From a virus, in IMG/VR virus record IMGVR_UViG_3300044641_005075, positions 1-40,728 of that record: DNA of 40,728 nucleotides; one strand, written 5' to 3'. Numbering within the stretch: the stretch's first letter is position 1; each line of letters starts with the position of its first letter. The notes under the pieces are model-generated. The model did no database searches and was not told the origin of the DNA. It saw nothing but the letters and a program-made list of their open reading frames with translations. The position numbers were made by a program, and so were the translations under genes. Below, piece after piece: positions 13,183 to 21,995 of the stretch.

Positions 13183-14127
13183 ATGCAAGACTTGCCTACT
13201 ACTGACGGCCCGCGCGCGCTGACAATCAGCGACGAAGAGCTGATGGCCGTGCTGCAATCGTCAATCTTTCCCGGCGCCCGGCCGGACTCGATCAAGATGG
13301 CCCTCGGCTACTGCCGCGCGGCCGGCCTGGACCCGTTGCAGAAACCAGTCCACATAGTGCCCATGCGGCTGAAAGTGCCCGGCCGCCGTGACGACTACGA
13401 ATGGCGCGATGTGGTCATGCCCGGCATTGGGCTTTACCGCACCCAAGCCGCGCGCACCGGTGAGCTGGCCGGCATTGACGAACCCGAATTTGGGGCGGAT
13501 GTGCCCATGCCCGGAGTGCGCGATCGCACCGTGCCGCAGTGGGCGCGCATCACGGTCTACCGGCTCATCGGCGGGCAGCGCGTTGCGTTTACCGCGCGCG
13601 AATTCTGGATAGAGAACTACGCGACCGCCCACAAAGACACCGACGCGCCGAACGCGATGTGGATGCGCCGGCCATTCGGCCAGCTTGCCAAGTGCGCTGA
13701 AGCGCAAGCGCTAAGAAAAGCGTTTCCAGAACTGGGTTCGCAGCCCACGGCAGACGAGGCGCTGGTGGAGCCAGGCGAACTGATCGAAGCCGCCCCGGTC
13801 CTCCAGGCCGCGCCGCGGGTTGCGCGCCGCGTGATCAAAGCAGCACCGCAGGCCGAGCGCGTGCAGCCCGCCACCATTGAACATGACGAGCCCGCACAGC
13901 CTGCTGAGCCCGCGCAACCGGCATCTGCGCCCAAGCCGAAGCCGGCCGCGCAGGCCACCGGCGGCGATGCGGCCGGCCCCGGCGAGGTGGCGTACTTGCG
14001 GAACAAGGCGGCCGCGCTGGGCGTCGAGCTGGACGCGGTGCTGGCCGAATGCGGCGTCGAATCGCTCGACGGTCTGACCCGCGAAGCGTTCGCCCACGTG
14101 CGGTCTGCGTTAGCGGCGCGGAACTGA
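13183..14127 (+). CDS. bet: Phage recombination protein Bet (RecT-type single-strand annealing)
   Basis: ATG at 13183 is chosen because GGAGGG lies at 13169-13174 and homologs begin near here; the frame extends further upstream without support. Conserved Bet segments are present: ISDEELMAVLQ, IKMALGYCRAAGLDPLQKPV, VVMPGIGLYRTQAAR, VYRLIGGQRVAFTAREFW, NAMWMRRPFGQLAKCAEAQ and ALRKAFPELG. It anneals complementary single strands made by the neighbouring exonuclease. The C-terminus is a Pro/Ala-rich linker followed by a small helical domain. Confidence 0.94.
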   Translation: MQDLPTTDGPRALTISDEELMAVLQSSIFPGARPDSIKMALGYCRAAGLDPLQKPVHIVPMRLKVPGRRDDYEWRDVVMPGIGLYRTQAARTGELAGIDEPEFGADVPMPGVRDRTVPQWARITVYRLIGGQRVAFTAREFWIENYATAHKDTDAPNAMWMRRPFGQLAKCAEAQALRKAFPELGSQPTADEALVEPGELIEAAPVLQAAPRVARRVIKAAPQAERVQPATIEHDEPAQPAEPAQPASAPKPKPAAQATGGDAAGPGEVAYLRNKAAALGVELDAVLAECGVESLDGLTREAFAHVRSALAARN

Positions 14128-14129
14128 TC

Positions 14130-14747
14130 ATGTTCGCGTTTGATCCCGATTCGCACACGTACACGCTTGACGGCCACGCCATCCCTGGTGTTACCAGGGT
14201 GATCCGGCCGATCAGCCCGGATTTCTCGATGGTGCCGCCGGGCGTGCTGGAGGCAAAGCGCCTGCTCGGCACCGCGGTGCACGAGGCGACCTCGCTTGAT
14301 GATGACGGCGAGCTGGACGATGCCGGGACCGACCCGGTCGTAATGGCGTACGTCACCGCATGGCGCGCGTTCCGGCGTGACACGAACGCCGTGATCCACT
14401 GCAACGAGATGCAGCTTCACAGCCCGACGATGCGATTCGCCGGCACGCTGGATCGCATCGCCACGATTCAGTTCGGCAAGCGCGCCGCCGAGTACCTGCT
14501 CGACATCAAAACGTCAGCCAACCCGTCGCCGTCGTACGGCGTGCAGCTCGCCGGGTATGACCTGCTGTTCGGCGAGCTGGTGCGCGCCGAGCCGCTGCCG
14601 GAGCTGAGCGGGAAGCCGCTCAAGCGCGCGACGGTGCACCTGCGTGACGACGGCACTTATCGGGTGCACACTTTCGAAAACCCGGCTGATGAAGCGTGCT
14701 TCCGCGCGCTGCTGGCCGTCCACCACTGGGAGGAAACTACGAAATGA
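14130..14747 (+). CDS. PD-(D/E)XK exonuclease, RecB/Cas4-like recombination partner
   Basis: ATG at 14130 follows the Bet stop closely. The 205-residue product shows FDPDSHTYTLDG and IPGVTRVI at the N-terminus, GTAVHEAT, the acidic strand RFAGTLDRIA and the catalytic LLDIKTSAN followed by YGVQLAGYDLLF, the order found in PD-(D/E)XK phage nucleases. It would resect double-stranded ends for Bet, as lambda Exo does for its annealing partner. The stop overlaps the next gene (ATGA). Confidence 0.88.
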   Translation: MFAFDPDSHTYTLDGHAIPGVTRVIRPISPDFSMVPPGVLEAKRLLGTAVHEATSLDDDGELDDAGTDPVVMAYVTAWRAFRRDTNAVIHCNEMQLHSPTMRFAGTLDRIATIQFGKRAAEYLLDIKTSANPSPSYGVQLAGYDLLFGELVRAEPLPELSGKPLKRATVHLRDDGTYRVHTFENPADEACFRALLAVHHWEETTK

Positions 14748-15451
14748 CCACCGCACACGTTCCCGATTCCGTCGTCATCGCCCGCCCCGATCAGGACGCC
14801 ATGCAGCGCGGCGCCACGTCCGCGCTCGCAATGGTGCAGGCGTTCGAGGTCACCGACGATGCGACCTACGGCCTCGCCGCCGATGAGCTGTCCGCGATCA
14901 AGCGCAAGGCGTCGCAGCTCGATGAGCAGCGCAAGGCGATCACGAAGCCGCTCGACGACGCGAAGGCGGCCGTCATGGCGCTGTTCCGCGGCCCGCTTGA
15001 GCTGCTGTCGCAGGCCGAAGGCGCGATCAAGTCGAAAATGCTCGCCTACTCCACCGAGCAGCGCCGCATCGCGGATGCCGCCCGCATGCAAGCCGAGCGC
15101 GCCGCGCAGGCTGAGCGCGACCGCCTGGCCCGCGAGGCCGCTGAGCTGGCCGCGCAGGGGCGCACCGGCGAGGCCGCCATCAAAGAGCAGGTCGCGCAGA
15201 TGGTCGTTGCACCCCCGGCTGCGGTGCCCGCGCCGGTCAAGGCGAAAGGCATCGCGGTGCGCACCACGCTCGACGTGCGCGTGACCGACCTGCTCGCGCT
15301 GGTGCAACACGTCGCCAAGCACCCCGAGCTGATCGATATGATCGAGCCCGCTATGCCGCGCCTGCGCGCGTACGGGAAGGGACTCGGCACCCGGTGCAAT
15401 CTGCCCGGCGTGACGGTCGTGGAAGTTGAGTCAATCGCTGCCCGCAAGTAA
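14744..15451 (+). CDS. Coiled-coil protein of the recombination operon (235 aa)
   Basis: ATG at 14744 overlaps the nuclease stop. The product has helices with heptad character (LSAIKRKASQLDEQRKAITK, then a long Ala/Glu/Arg-rich stretch AARMQAERAAQAERDRLARE), a short Pro-rich hinge, and a compact C-terminal domain (RTTLDVRVTDLLALVQHVAK to GLGTRCNLPGVTVVEV). Proteins of this shape often lie between phage nucleases and SSBs, but no biochemical role is known to me. The stop runs directly into a triplet repeat. Confidence 0.75.
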   Translation: MTTAHVPDSVVIARPDQDAMQRGATSALAMVQAFEVTDDATYGLAADELSAIKRKASQLDEQRKAITKPLDDAKAAVMALFRGPLELLSQAEGAIKSKMLAYSTEQRRIADAARMQAERAAQAERDRLAREAAELAAQGRTGEAAIKEQVAQMVVAPPAAVPAPVKAKGIAVRTTLDVRVTDLLALVQHVAKHPELIDMIEPAMPRLRAYGKGLGTRCNLPGVTVVEVESIAARK

Positions 15452-15470
15452 CCACCACCACCACCACCAC
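15451..15470 (+). repeat. ACC trinucleotide run between coiled-coil gene and ssb
   Basis: Six ACC units plus AC follow the TAA of the preceding gene and end immediately before GGAG, the ssb ribosome-binding site. It is not in a used reading frame. A variable length here would alter the spacing between the coupled genes. Confidence 0.9.
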
Positions 15471-15482
15471 GGAGAACACGAA

Positions 15483-15911
15483 ATGCACCTGATTGGACTG
15501 GTCCGCCTCGGCCGAGATGCCGAGGTCAAATACACCCCGAGCGGCGCCGTGTTGGCGTCGTTTTCGGGCGCGTTCAACCACGGCCGGAAGGATGAGCGCC
15601 TCACGCAATGGGTCGAGTTCGCCATGTGGGGCGAGCGCGCCGAAAAGCTCGCGCCGTACCTCACGAAAGGCGCGCAGGTGATGATTGCCGCGTCAGAGCC
15701 GCACGTCGAAACGTACGACAAGCGCGACGGCGGCACCGGCGTGAAGTTGGTCGCGCGCGTCGATTCGCTGGAGTTCGCCGGTAGCCGCGCCGACCGCGAG
15801 GCCGGCGGCGAGCGCGACGCGCAGCCCGAGCCAAGGCCGCAAGGCGCCAAGGCGAAAGCGCCCGCGGCCGCTGATCAGTTCCATGACCTGAACGACGACC
15901 CTCCCTTCTAA
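15483..15911 (+). CDS. ssb: Single-stranded DNA-binding protein
   Basis: ATG at 15483 with GGAG at 15471-15474; the open frame upstream (which reads through the ACC run as histidines) is not used. The 142-residue product has the OB-fold start MHLIGLVRLGRDAEVKYTP, the strand AVLASFSGAFNH, WVEFAMWGERAEKLAPYL and a disordered linker ending in the acidic tip NDDPPF, which in SSBs recruits partner proteins. It protects single strands during recombination and replication. Confidence 0.94.
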   Translation: MHLIGLVRLGRDAEVKYTPSGAVLASFSGAFNHGRKDERLTQWVEFAMWGERAEKLAPYLTKGAQVMIAASEPHVETYDKRDGGTGVKLVARVDSLEFAGSRADREAGGERDAQPEPRPQGAKAKAPAAADQFHDLNDDPPF

Positions 15912-15922
15912 AGGTGGACGCA

Positions 15923-16123
15923 ATGACTGAAGCCGCTGTGCTGTACGTGCCTGACCTGGCACGCATGATCGGGCGCACCGAGTCCGCCATCCGCGCAGGC
16001 GTGCAGCGCGGCGTCGATTGGGTACCGCCCGCGTTCAACATGGGGCGCCGGCTGGCATGGCGCCGCGAGGATGTGGACGCATGGCTCGCCAATCGCGCGC
16101 TGCCACGCTCGAAAAAAACCTAG
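15923..16123 (+). CDS. Small MerR/AlpA-like helix-turn-helix protein (66 aa)
   Basis: ATG at 15923 is preferred because AAAGGTGG just after the ssb stop is a good SD; GTG at 15914 is in frame. The sequence VLYVPDLARMIGRTESAIRA and FNMGRRLAWRREDVDAWLAN is the winged HTH pattern of excisionase/AlpA-type proteins. Such proteins act as regulators or as recombination directionality factors. No integrase is visible, so a regulatory role is more likely. Confidence 0.72.
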   Translation: MTEAAVLYVPDLARMIGRTESAIRAGVQRGVDWVPPAFNMGRRLAWRREDVDAWLANRALPRSKKT

Positions 16124-16150
16124 CGGATTTTCGGGGAGGCTTATAACAAT

Positions 16151-16348
16151 ATGACGCTATCAATACCCACTGCAATCGCAGCCGCAATGGTCATCACGAT
16201 GATCCTCCTCGCCGGCTTGCTCAAGCGCGAGCCACCGCCTCCGCAGCCGTGTAAAGCGGAAATCCGACAGGGCAACGCAACGCATGTTTATGCTGGACAG
16301 GCGCGGCGGGATTCGAGGGGCGCGGTTGTGTGCGAGGTGCAAACATGA
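16151..16348 (+). CDS. Small membrane-anchored protein (65 aa)
   Basis: SD GGGGAGG at 16133-16139. The N-terminus has one hydrophobic helix (TAIAAAMVITMILLAGLL) followed by KREPPPP and a small beta-prone domain with two cysteines (C32 and C61 approximately). It is either a type II membrane protein or exported. No family is recognised. Its stop overlaps the next start (ATGA). Confidence 0.65.
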   Translation: MTLSIPTAIAAAMVITMILLAGLLKREPPPPQPCKAEIRQGNATHVYAGQARRDSRGAVVCEVQT

Positions 16349-16683
16349 CACGAGACGATATTATCCGCATAGCGAGGGAGGTTGGTCTAACAGACCCCGA
16401 CCTCGGTGAGTGCGTGACGGACTATGGTGATGCGACCGACTGTGTGCTGCGCTTATTTGACGCAGCCTACGCAGCCGGTGCCGCTGCCGAGCGCAATCGC
16501 TTCGAAAGCTCAATTCATTCCTGCAGCCCGCATTGCGACCGCCCCGCGTGCGTGGCCACAAGACGCGCTGTTGAGGAAGAGCGTGAGCGCCTTCGCGCGC
16601 AATATGGTATCGTCACGGACAACGGCGCCGCGCTGCCTGATGCCATGACGCAACGGCACAAGCCGCCGGAGCCCCTCGCGTAG
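16345..16683 (+). CDS. Hypothetical protein with Cys/His cluster (112 aa)
   Basis: ATG at 16345 overlaps the previous stop. The N-terminal half (MTRDDIIRIAREVGLTD, then DVLRLFDAAYAAGAAAERNR-like helices) is common in small phage proteins of early operons; the middle carries HSCSPHCDRPACVATRR, which could bind a metal, followed by a helix. No function is recognised. It is the last gene of the rightward early operon. Confidence 0.7.
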   Translation: MTRDDIIRIAREVGLTDPDLGECVTDYGDATDCVLRLFDAAYAAGAAAERNRFESSIHSCSPHCDRPACVATRRAVEEERERLRAQYGIVTDNGAALPDAMTQRHKPPEPLA

Positions 16684-16905
16684 TTTTTCGCCTTAAGGTG
16701 GGCAGCGTGGCCGCGCACGATAGTCGCGGACGCAAGCGGACGAGTGCGCTAACCTCCGCAGTCTGCGACGGCAACCGGTTCCGATGCAGTGTGCCGCAAC
16801 CGGGCTCCTCCCGCGCGCAAGCGTCGCCGGGCGCAGGCAACCCCTTTCCTCCACCACCACCGCGCCGCACCATGTCCCGGACGGCCACCGTCCACAGTCT
16901 GGAAG
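16684..16905. other. Convergent intergenic region with no gene seen
   Basis: The rightward early operon and the leftward tail operon meet here. I see no credible reading frame, no strong stem-loop with a U tract and no tRNA. It has a CCACCACCACC stretch near 16852-16865. A terminator or packaging-related element may be present but I cannot point to one. Confidence 0.5.
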
Positions 16906-19059
16906 TCAAGGCGTGTAGGTGAACACGTGCACGTGCTTCTGCCGGCTGGCGATCCCTGAGCGATCAGACCACAGCTCGACCCGGAGCGTGTACGGCGAGG
17001 CGATGGCCGCGAGGATGTGGCTGGTCGTGTTCAGGTTGCCGTGCGTCTGCAGCAGGGTGTTCATGCCGTGATCGTAGATCCGAATCTCGTACTTGACCCC
17101 AGTCTCGGGTCCGATGTTGCCCGACTCGTCCCCTTCGAGGTTCTGCACGGTCCGGTCGCGGTGCCGCCATGACACGGTGAGCGTGCCGGTCAACGCGGCC
17201 GGGTATGCCTGCCCGTTCAGGCGAAACTGGCCCGGCGGGTACGGCCGGTAGTGCCGCTGGTCAAACGTGACCGCGTCAGTCGGCGCGCTGCTCTCGGCGA
17301 GCGTTCCCAGGCCTGTGCGCGTGAGCAGCTTGGCCTGTACCAGGTCGCCGTCCACCCGCTCGATGCCGTCGGAGGACACGTACCCCGAGGCGAACAGCAC
17401 GCGCGCCCCGGCCGCGTGCGAGGCCGCCACGGTGTCGAGTACCCCGCGGCCGAGCGTGACCGCGCCGGTCGTGATGTTAATCGTGTCGATCCGCACCACC
17501 TCGACCCCGCCGATGATGGCGTAGCCGCCCGCCGCCACGAGGTCAAGGTCCACCTCGGCCGTGATCGTGGCCGAGGTGGCCGCAGGCCCGAGCGCGCCGG
17601 CCAGCGTGGCCGTCGGGCAGAAGTCGACTACGTCGGTTTCGGCAAACGGTCCCGAGGCGCCGAACCGGGTCACGGCCGAGGCGTTGAGCGAGCCCGCGGC
17701 CGGCCGCGCGGCGACGATGGCGAGGAACCCGGCGTCGTTCGGCAGCACGCTCAGGTCGGCGGCCGAGAGCTGGCGTTGCAGCTCGTACCAGCTCGCCTCC
17801 TCCACGAGCCGGGCGGTCACGGCGACCGGAGGCTGCGCCGGGTCAGTCCACCCGGACGGCTGCTGCGCGGTGTAGGTCGTAGACGGCAGGCCGAATACGT
17901 CCTCGGCCGCCTCGATCGTGATGGCCGAGTCGGTGAGCGTGCCCAGGTCCACGGTCAGCACCCGCAGCGCGAGGTCGACGATGCCCAGCTTCGTCCACGT
18001 CATCCGGATCATGTCGCCCGGCAGCACGGCATAGGCCTCGCGGTTGACCCGCATTTTTACGCGCGCGATTGGCGTCGAAAGGCTGCGCAGGTCGCGCAGC
18101 GCGATCCGCTGCGCCAGCTCGGCCGTCGGCAGGCCGGGATAGGCCCGCGATGCGCTCACCGGCCCGCCTTGCGCATTGATCTGCGCGAGATTCTGCACGG
18201 TGACCGCGCCGGTCTTGCCGGTGGCCAGGTCGGTGAAGGTGACCGACAGCTCGTTCGTGGCCTCGACCGTGGCCGCGCGCTGGTAGGAATCCAGCGCCAG
18301 CACGTTTGACGGGTCGAACAGCGGGAGCGCGGGCACGCTGTAGCCGCCGCGGATCGGGCGCAGCACAAAAAGCCCGGTCGTGCGGTCCTGGCCGCACACC
18401 GCCCCGGCGTGATCCATGACGAGCTGCACAAAGGCTTCGATGCTGGTCTGCCGCGTCCATGCGAGGCACAGGCCGAGCCCCTCGCCGTGGAACGTGTCGG
18501 CGGCCGCGGTGAAGCTCGCCGCGTCGATCTGCCCGGTACTGTAGCCCATGCCCCACTCGGCATTTGTCAGGCACTCATAGACGATATGCGCCGGGTTTGC
18601 GGCCTGGTCGCCGTTGGCGAGCGTGATGCTTGCCTTTGCGCTGTACCAGGCCGTGCCGCCCTGCCAGCCCTGCAGGATGCGCCGCGCCTTGACCTTCCAC
18701 GGCTTCACGTAGGGGTTATTCGCGGCGATCATGCCGCCGCGCCAGACGAGCCCGAGAATGCCCCGATAGGCCGGCTGCGGCGTGCCCTGCTGGGCGGTCA
18801 GGTAGGCGTTCGCGGTCTGCGCCGCCTCGCCCATCATCACGTCAAGCGTGCCCACGAGGCCGCCTTCGCGCGCCTCGCCGCCGAACAGCTCGGGCGCGTT
18901 GATCGAGAGCGAGCCGCTGCCCGTCTGCGTGCCCGTCCATGCCGCCCGATCGCCCGCGCGCACCTGAAGGATCGCGTCCACCGGCCCCGCGCACAGCGCG
19001 AGATGCAGGCCGAGGTAATAGCGGTACCCGACGGTTTGGTCCTTGCCCCCGCTGCTCAT
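16906..19059 (-). CDS. Tail tip / central tail protein (gpJ-like, 717 aa)
   Basis: The ATG overlaps the upstream stop and follows a strong SD (GGAGGGCGGGC). The N-terminal part, GYRYYLGLHLALCAGPVDAI followed by the GILGLVWRGGMIAANNPYVKP segment, is typical of phage central tail/tip proteins that follow the small genes at 19056-19501. The middle is beta-rich; the last about 120 residues form an immunoglobulin or fibronectin-like sandwich (YPAALTGTLTVSWRHRDR onward). It is the last late gene and would contact the host surface. Confidence 0.82.
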   Translation of the reverse strand: MSSGGKDQTVGYRYYLGLHLALCAGPVDAILQVRAGDRAAWTGTQTGSGSLSINAPELFGGEAREGGLVGTLDVMMGEAAQTANAYLTAQQGTPQPAYRGILGLVWRGGMIAANNPYVKPWKVKARRILQGWQGGTAWYSAKASITLANGDQAANPAHIVYECLTNAEWGMGYSTGQIDAASFTAAADTFHGEGLGLCLAWTRQTSIEAFVQLVMDHAGAVCGQDRTTGLFVLRPIRGGYSVPALPLFDPSNVLALDSYQRAATVEATNELSVTFTDLATGKTGAVTVQNLAQINAQGGPVSASRAYPGLPTAELAQRIALRDLRSLSTPIARVKMRVNREAYAVLPGDMIRMTWTKLGIVDLALRVLTVDLGTLTDSAITIEAAEDVFGLPSTTYTAQQPSGWTDPAQPPVAVTARLVEEASWYELQRQLSAADLSVLPNDAGFLAIVAARPAAGSLNASAVTRFGASGPFAETDVVDFCPTATLAGALGPAATSATITAEVDLDLVAAGGYAIIGGVEVVRIDTINITTGAVTLGRGVLDTVAASHAAGARVLFASGYVSSDGIERVDGDLVQAKLLTRTGLGTLAESSAPTDAVTFDQRHYRPYPPGQFRLNGQAYPAALTGTLTVSWRHRDRTVQNLEGDESGNIGPETGVKYEIRIYDHGMNTLLQTHGNLNTTSHILAAIASPYTLRVELWSDRSGIASRQKHVHVFTYTP

Positions 19060-19265
19060 GCCTGCCCGCCCTCCAGCTCAGCGCGCGCCAGTTCGGCCGC
19101 GCGCATGGCCATCGCATTCCCGGTGGCCTCGATGACCTCGGCCGGCAGCCCGGCGTCGCGAAATTGCTGCCAGTCCAGCCCATGCCGTTTGAAGAACCCG
19201 CGCAGGCCGCGCGAGCAGTAGCCCAGGCGCCGGCAGTGCACGAGCGTGACGATCGCGCCGCTCAC
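19056..19265 (-). CDS. Small tail assembly protein (69 aa), GTG start
   Basis: GTG at 19265 overlaps the upstream TGA (GTGA); the longer frame from 19340 lies within the upstream gene and is not needed. The product, GAIVTLVHCRRLGYCSRGLR then GFFKRHGLDWQQFRDAGLP, is a compact helical protein often encoded just before the tail tip gene in siphophages and gene transfer agents. Two cysteines flank GY. Molecular role unknown. Confidence 0.75.
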   Translation of the reverse strand: MSGAIVTLVHCRRLGYCSRGLRGFFKRHGLDWQQFRDAGLPAEVIEATGNAMAMRAAELARAELEGGQA

Positions 19266-19501
19266 TTCTTCCCGCCACTCTTTCGGATTGGCGTCGTCCG
19301 CAGGTTGCCGTACCAGACGACATTCGGCGATCCGAGCCACACAGTCCCGAAGATGACCGGGATCGCGCGACCTTCCTCGGCCGTCGGCGCGTCCACGTCG
19401 CCCAGCGCGGCCGCCTCGGGCGGCTGCGGTTTCGGCGCGAGCGCGGCCGAGATGTAGGCCGACACGATGAGCAGCGCGATCTGTATGAACACGGCGAACA
19501 T
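19262..19501 (-). CDS. Small membrane/tail protein (79 aa)
   Basis: SD GAGG lies upstream of ATG 19501. The N-terminus is a membrane helix (AVFIQIALLIVSAYISAALA) followed by a Pro-rich stretch and a short domain with GRAIPVIFGTVWLGSPNVVWYG, which resembles the start of the tail-tip family (a conserved PVIFGT motif). It may be the split N-terminal part of the tip protein, in keeping with its position. Confidence 0.7.
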   Translation of the reverse strand: MFAVFIQIALLIVSAYISAALAPKPQPPEAAALGDVDAPTAEEGRAIPVIFGTVWLGSPNVVWYGNLRTTPIRKSGGKK

Positions 19502-19510
19502 GGTCGGACC

Positions 19511-20323
19511 TCAGTAGAGCGGCGAGCCGTCAAACGGGTTTTTCGTCGGCATGAACGGGAAACCTCCGAAATTGGCCGCGTTGGAAAACTTCCCCGAGCA
19601 GGTGGCGAGCGTATGGTCGCAGCCGGGATAGACCTTGACCGTCATGCCCACCGTCAGCCCGGCCGGCGTCATGGTGAGCGTGAGCGAGCCGCCCACGTGA
19701 TCGGTGATGAAACGCCGCTCCGGGATTCCGGCCGTCGGCTCGTATTCGAGGTAGCCGCCGGCATACCACCCGGAAGCCTGCAGCGATGCGGCCGGGACGG
19801 TGACGGTCGCGCCGCTGATGGCGTCTACAATCGACGTGAGCCGCACCGCCTCGGCGTTGACATTGCACGCCGGCCCGTACAGCACGTGCGGGCATTGCCG
19901 CTGGTAGAGCCGCCGCAGCCCCACCCGGCGCATGCTGGTGAACACAGGTTCCATCGCGATCTCGGCCGCGACGCCGCGGAAGGCGACCGACGTGATCCGC
20001 CCGCTCCACAGCATGATCGCGGCCCCGTCCCCGTCGTGGTACTGCTGCAGCGTGCACGTGACTGGCACGGTCGGCGGCGCCACCCGGTACAGGTCAGCGA
20101 CCTCAAGGTCGCGCGGGACCGTCACGCGCAACGTGCCGCGCGCCAGCTCGGCGCTCGACTCAATTGAGCTGCGGGCGATTGAGCGCGCCAGGTATGGGAA
20201 CCCGCCGAAGCTGATATCCCGGTCGGCGCTGGTGTAGCGCCACACCTGGAAGCTGCGAAAGAACGTCCACAGCTCGACCGGCGCCCGGCCCTCAACGCTC
20301 CGCTCGACTGAATCAAAGCTCAT
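19511..20323 (-). CDS. Phage BR0599/DUF2163-type tail protein (270 aa)
   Basis: ATG at 20323 (MSFDSVERSV) is chosen; it overlaps the end of the preceding gene by 11 bases. The C-terminal signature VYPGCDHTLATCSGKF followed by NAANFGGFPFMPTKNP is the hallmark of the BR0599/DUF2163 family of phage and gene-transfer-agent tail proteins, with conserved cysteines also at QRQCPHVLYGPACNV. Such proteins form the hub near the tail tip. Length matches the family. Confidence 0.85.
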   Translation of the reverse strand: MSFDSVERSVEGRAPVELWTFFRSFQVWRYTSADRDISFGGFPYLARSIARSSIESSAELARGTLRVTVPRDLEVADLYRVAPPTVPVTCTLQQYHDGDGAAIMLWSGRITSVAFRGVAAEIAMEPVFTSMRRVGLRRLYQRQCPHVLYGPACNVNAEAVRLTSIVDAISGATVTVPAASLQASGWYAGGYLEYEPTAGIPERRFITDHVGGSLTLTMTPAGLTVGMTVKVYPGCDHTLATCSGKFSNAANFGGFPFMPTKNPFDGSPLY

Positions 20324-21995
20324 GCTGGAACCCCCGGAACGTCGTCGCCGACTCGGACACGTCGCTGGTCCAGTGCGCCAGTTCAATCGCGTCGGCGTCC
20401 AGCCGCGCCAGCGTGAGGAAGCTTACCTGCACCACGTCGGCCGGCTCGATAGTAGACGGGAACACGGCATCGACGCTCAGGCGCTCGACGGTCGCGCTGA
20501 CCTCCACCGCGCCGGTGATGCGCCGGTACAGGATCGTCCCGCTCGCCAGTTCAATGCGCACGTCGCGCCGACCGGTGTCCTGGTTGAGCTGGCGCGTGTA
20601 GCCCGTCCAGTCCACGTCAATGTTTGACGCGCCCGAGGCAATCGTCGCCACCAATACGAGGTCATCGGTCCACGTCGGCACCCACACCGAGCCGCGACGG
20701 CCGCGCAAGGCGTAGAGCAGTCGCCGGTAGGTGTCCTGCTCGGCTCGGCTGGTAAGCGTCCAGCGCATGCGCTGGCGGGCCGACGGGATGCCGGATTCGT
20801 CGTCGTACACCCGCGCGCCGGTCATCGCGTCCAGCTCGGCCAGCTTGCGCGACAGCTCCAGCTCGAACCCGCCGACCCAGTTGGGTTTATCGGTCAGCAC
20901 TGGCCGGCCGCGGTAGGTCACCGCACCCGCGTCGGCGGTGTAGTCAGCCGGGGTCACCATTTCGAAGGCAAGCCGCGCGCTGCTGGCCTGACCGCTCCAG
21001 CGCGGCAGCGCCACCTGATCGGCCAGCCGGGCGAGCCGTGCCGGGTAGATGGTGGCGGTCGCCGGCCACGTCGAGGCAGTCGCTCTGGCGAGCGTGATGC
21101 TGCTGGCGCCCACCGATGCGACTTCGAGCACCTCGTACGTAAACGGGTCAGAGAACACAACGGCAAGTCCGCCTGCCGCGTAGGCCCGCAGCGCGGTCGC
21201 CACCGGCACCGATAGCGCGCCCGCGTTGAGCTGCGCTCCGAGCTGCTGCCCGTCGATCCACACCGGCAGCGCCCACACGCGCGCGCCCCAGCCCCACGCG
21301 GACGCCTCGGCGTACCGGCGCGAGCGGCCCTCAAAGAACACCTCGAACTCCCACCGCTGCCGCGCCCCGAGGCGCAGCGCGCCGCGCTGCTCGCTCGCGT
21401 CGAAGGACTGCAGCACGTCGGTTTTCCACTCCAGCCTTTCGAGGATCCCGGCCGACCAGTCGGGAACAAACGTCCACGGAATCACGCGCGACCCGGTGAT
21501 AACCAGCACGAGGTCGTAGGGCAGGAAGTCCCACGTAAACGCAGCGGCAATCGCCGGAGGCCCGTCCGTGCCCACGGTAAGCGTATAGCTCGCCTCCTGC
21601 AGAGGAGCGAAGGACGCGGGCGCGGCGATGCCGCCGGTCAGCGTGATCCCTTCCGCGCCGCTGGCGTTGATTGCCGCGAGAAAATGCCCGCGCATGAAGG
21701 CATTCCACACGGTGATAGTGCGCACCTGCTGGCCGATCACGTTGCCGAGCGAGAGCAGCGTATCGGATATGTGCAGGCGCTCGTACAGATCTCCGCCGTA
21801 ATGCGGGATCAAGCTGCCGACAAATGGTCCGCCGTAGTCCACGCGCAGCGGGAACGTGGCCTGTGTCTCCGGTCCTCCGATGCCGGGTGCAGTCGCCAGC
21901 GCGAGCGTCTCCCCGTCGCCGAACAGGTTGCCCGTCGGCACCCATGCGTCCAGCTCTGGCGCAAGCCCTGCGATGTTTGAGAAAAATTCGATCAC
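20313..21995 (-). CDS. Large tail protein (560 aa), GTG start
   Basis: GTG at 21995 overlaps the upstream stop (GTGA). The protein is beta-rich throughout, with a region around residues 180-260 (WEFEVFFEGRSRRYAEASAW, GARVWALPVWIDGQQLGAQL) and a repeat of the same type later (LYALRGRRGSVWVPTWTDDL). These two blocks look like a duplicated domain. It lies between host-facing tail proteins and the hub, so it is likely part of the distal tail. No exact family is recognised. Confidence 0.7.
   Translation of the reverse strand: MIEFFSNIAGLAPELDAWVPTGNLFGDGETLALATAPGIGGPETQATFPLRVDYGGPFVGSLIPHYGGDLYERLHISDTLLSLGNVIGQQVRTITVWNAFMRGHFLAAINASGAEGITLTGGIAAPASFAPLQEASYTLTVGTDGPPAIAAAFTWDFLPYDLVLVITGSRVIPWTFVPDWSAGILERLEWKTDVLQSFDASEQRGALRLGARQRWEFEVFFEGRSRRYAEASAWGWGARVWALPVWIDGQQLGAQLNAGALSVPVATALRAYAAGGLAVVFSDPFTYEVLEVASVGASSITLARATASTWPATATIYPARLARLADQVALPRWSGQASSARLAFEMVTPADYTADAGAVTYRGRPVLTDKPNWVGGFELELSRKLAELDAMTGARVYDDESGIPSARQRMRWTLTSRAEQDTYRRLLYALRGRRGSVWVPTWTDDLVLVATIASGASNIDVDWTGYTRQLNQDTGRRDVRIELASGTILYRRITGAVEVSATVERLSVDAVFPSTIEPADVVQVSFLTLARLDADAIELAHWTSDVSESATTFRGFQHEL

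Noticed and set aside
15451-15470. An apparent His6 tag upstream of SSB
   Set aside because: It comes from the ACC run read in an upstream extension of the ssb frame. The SD and true ATG at 15483 lie after it, so it is not translated and not a cloning artefact.
16684-16905. A cos site or late terminator in the convergent gap
   Set aside because: No clear cos-type repeats or stem with U tract could be identified.
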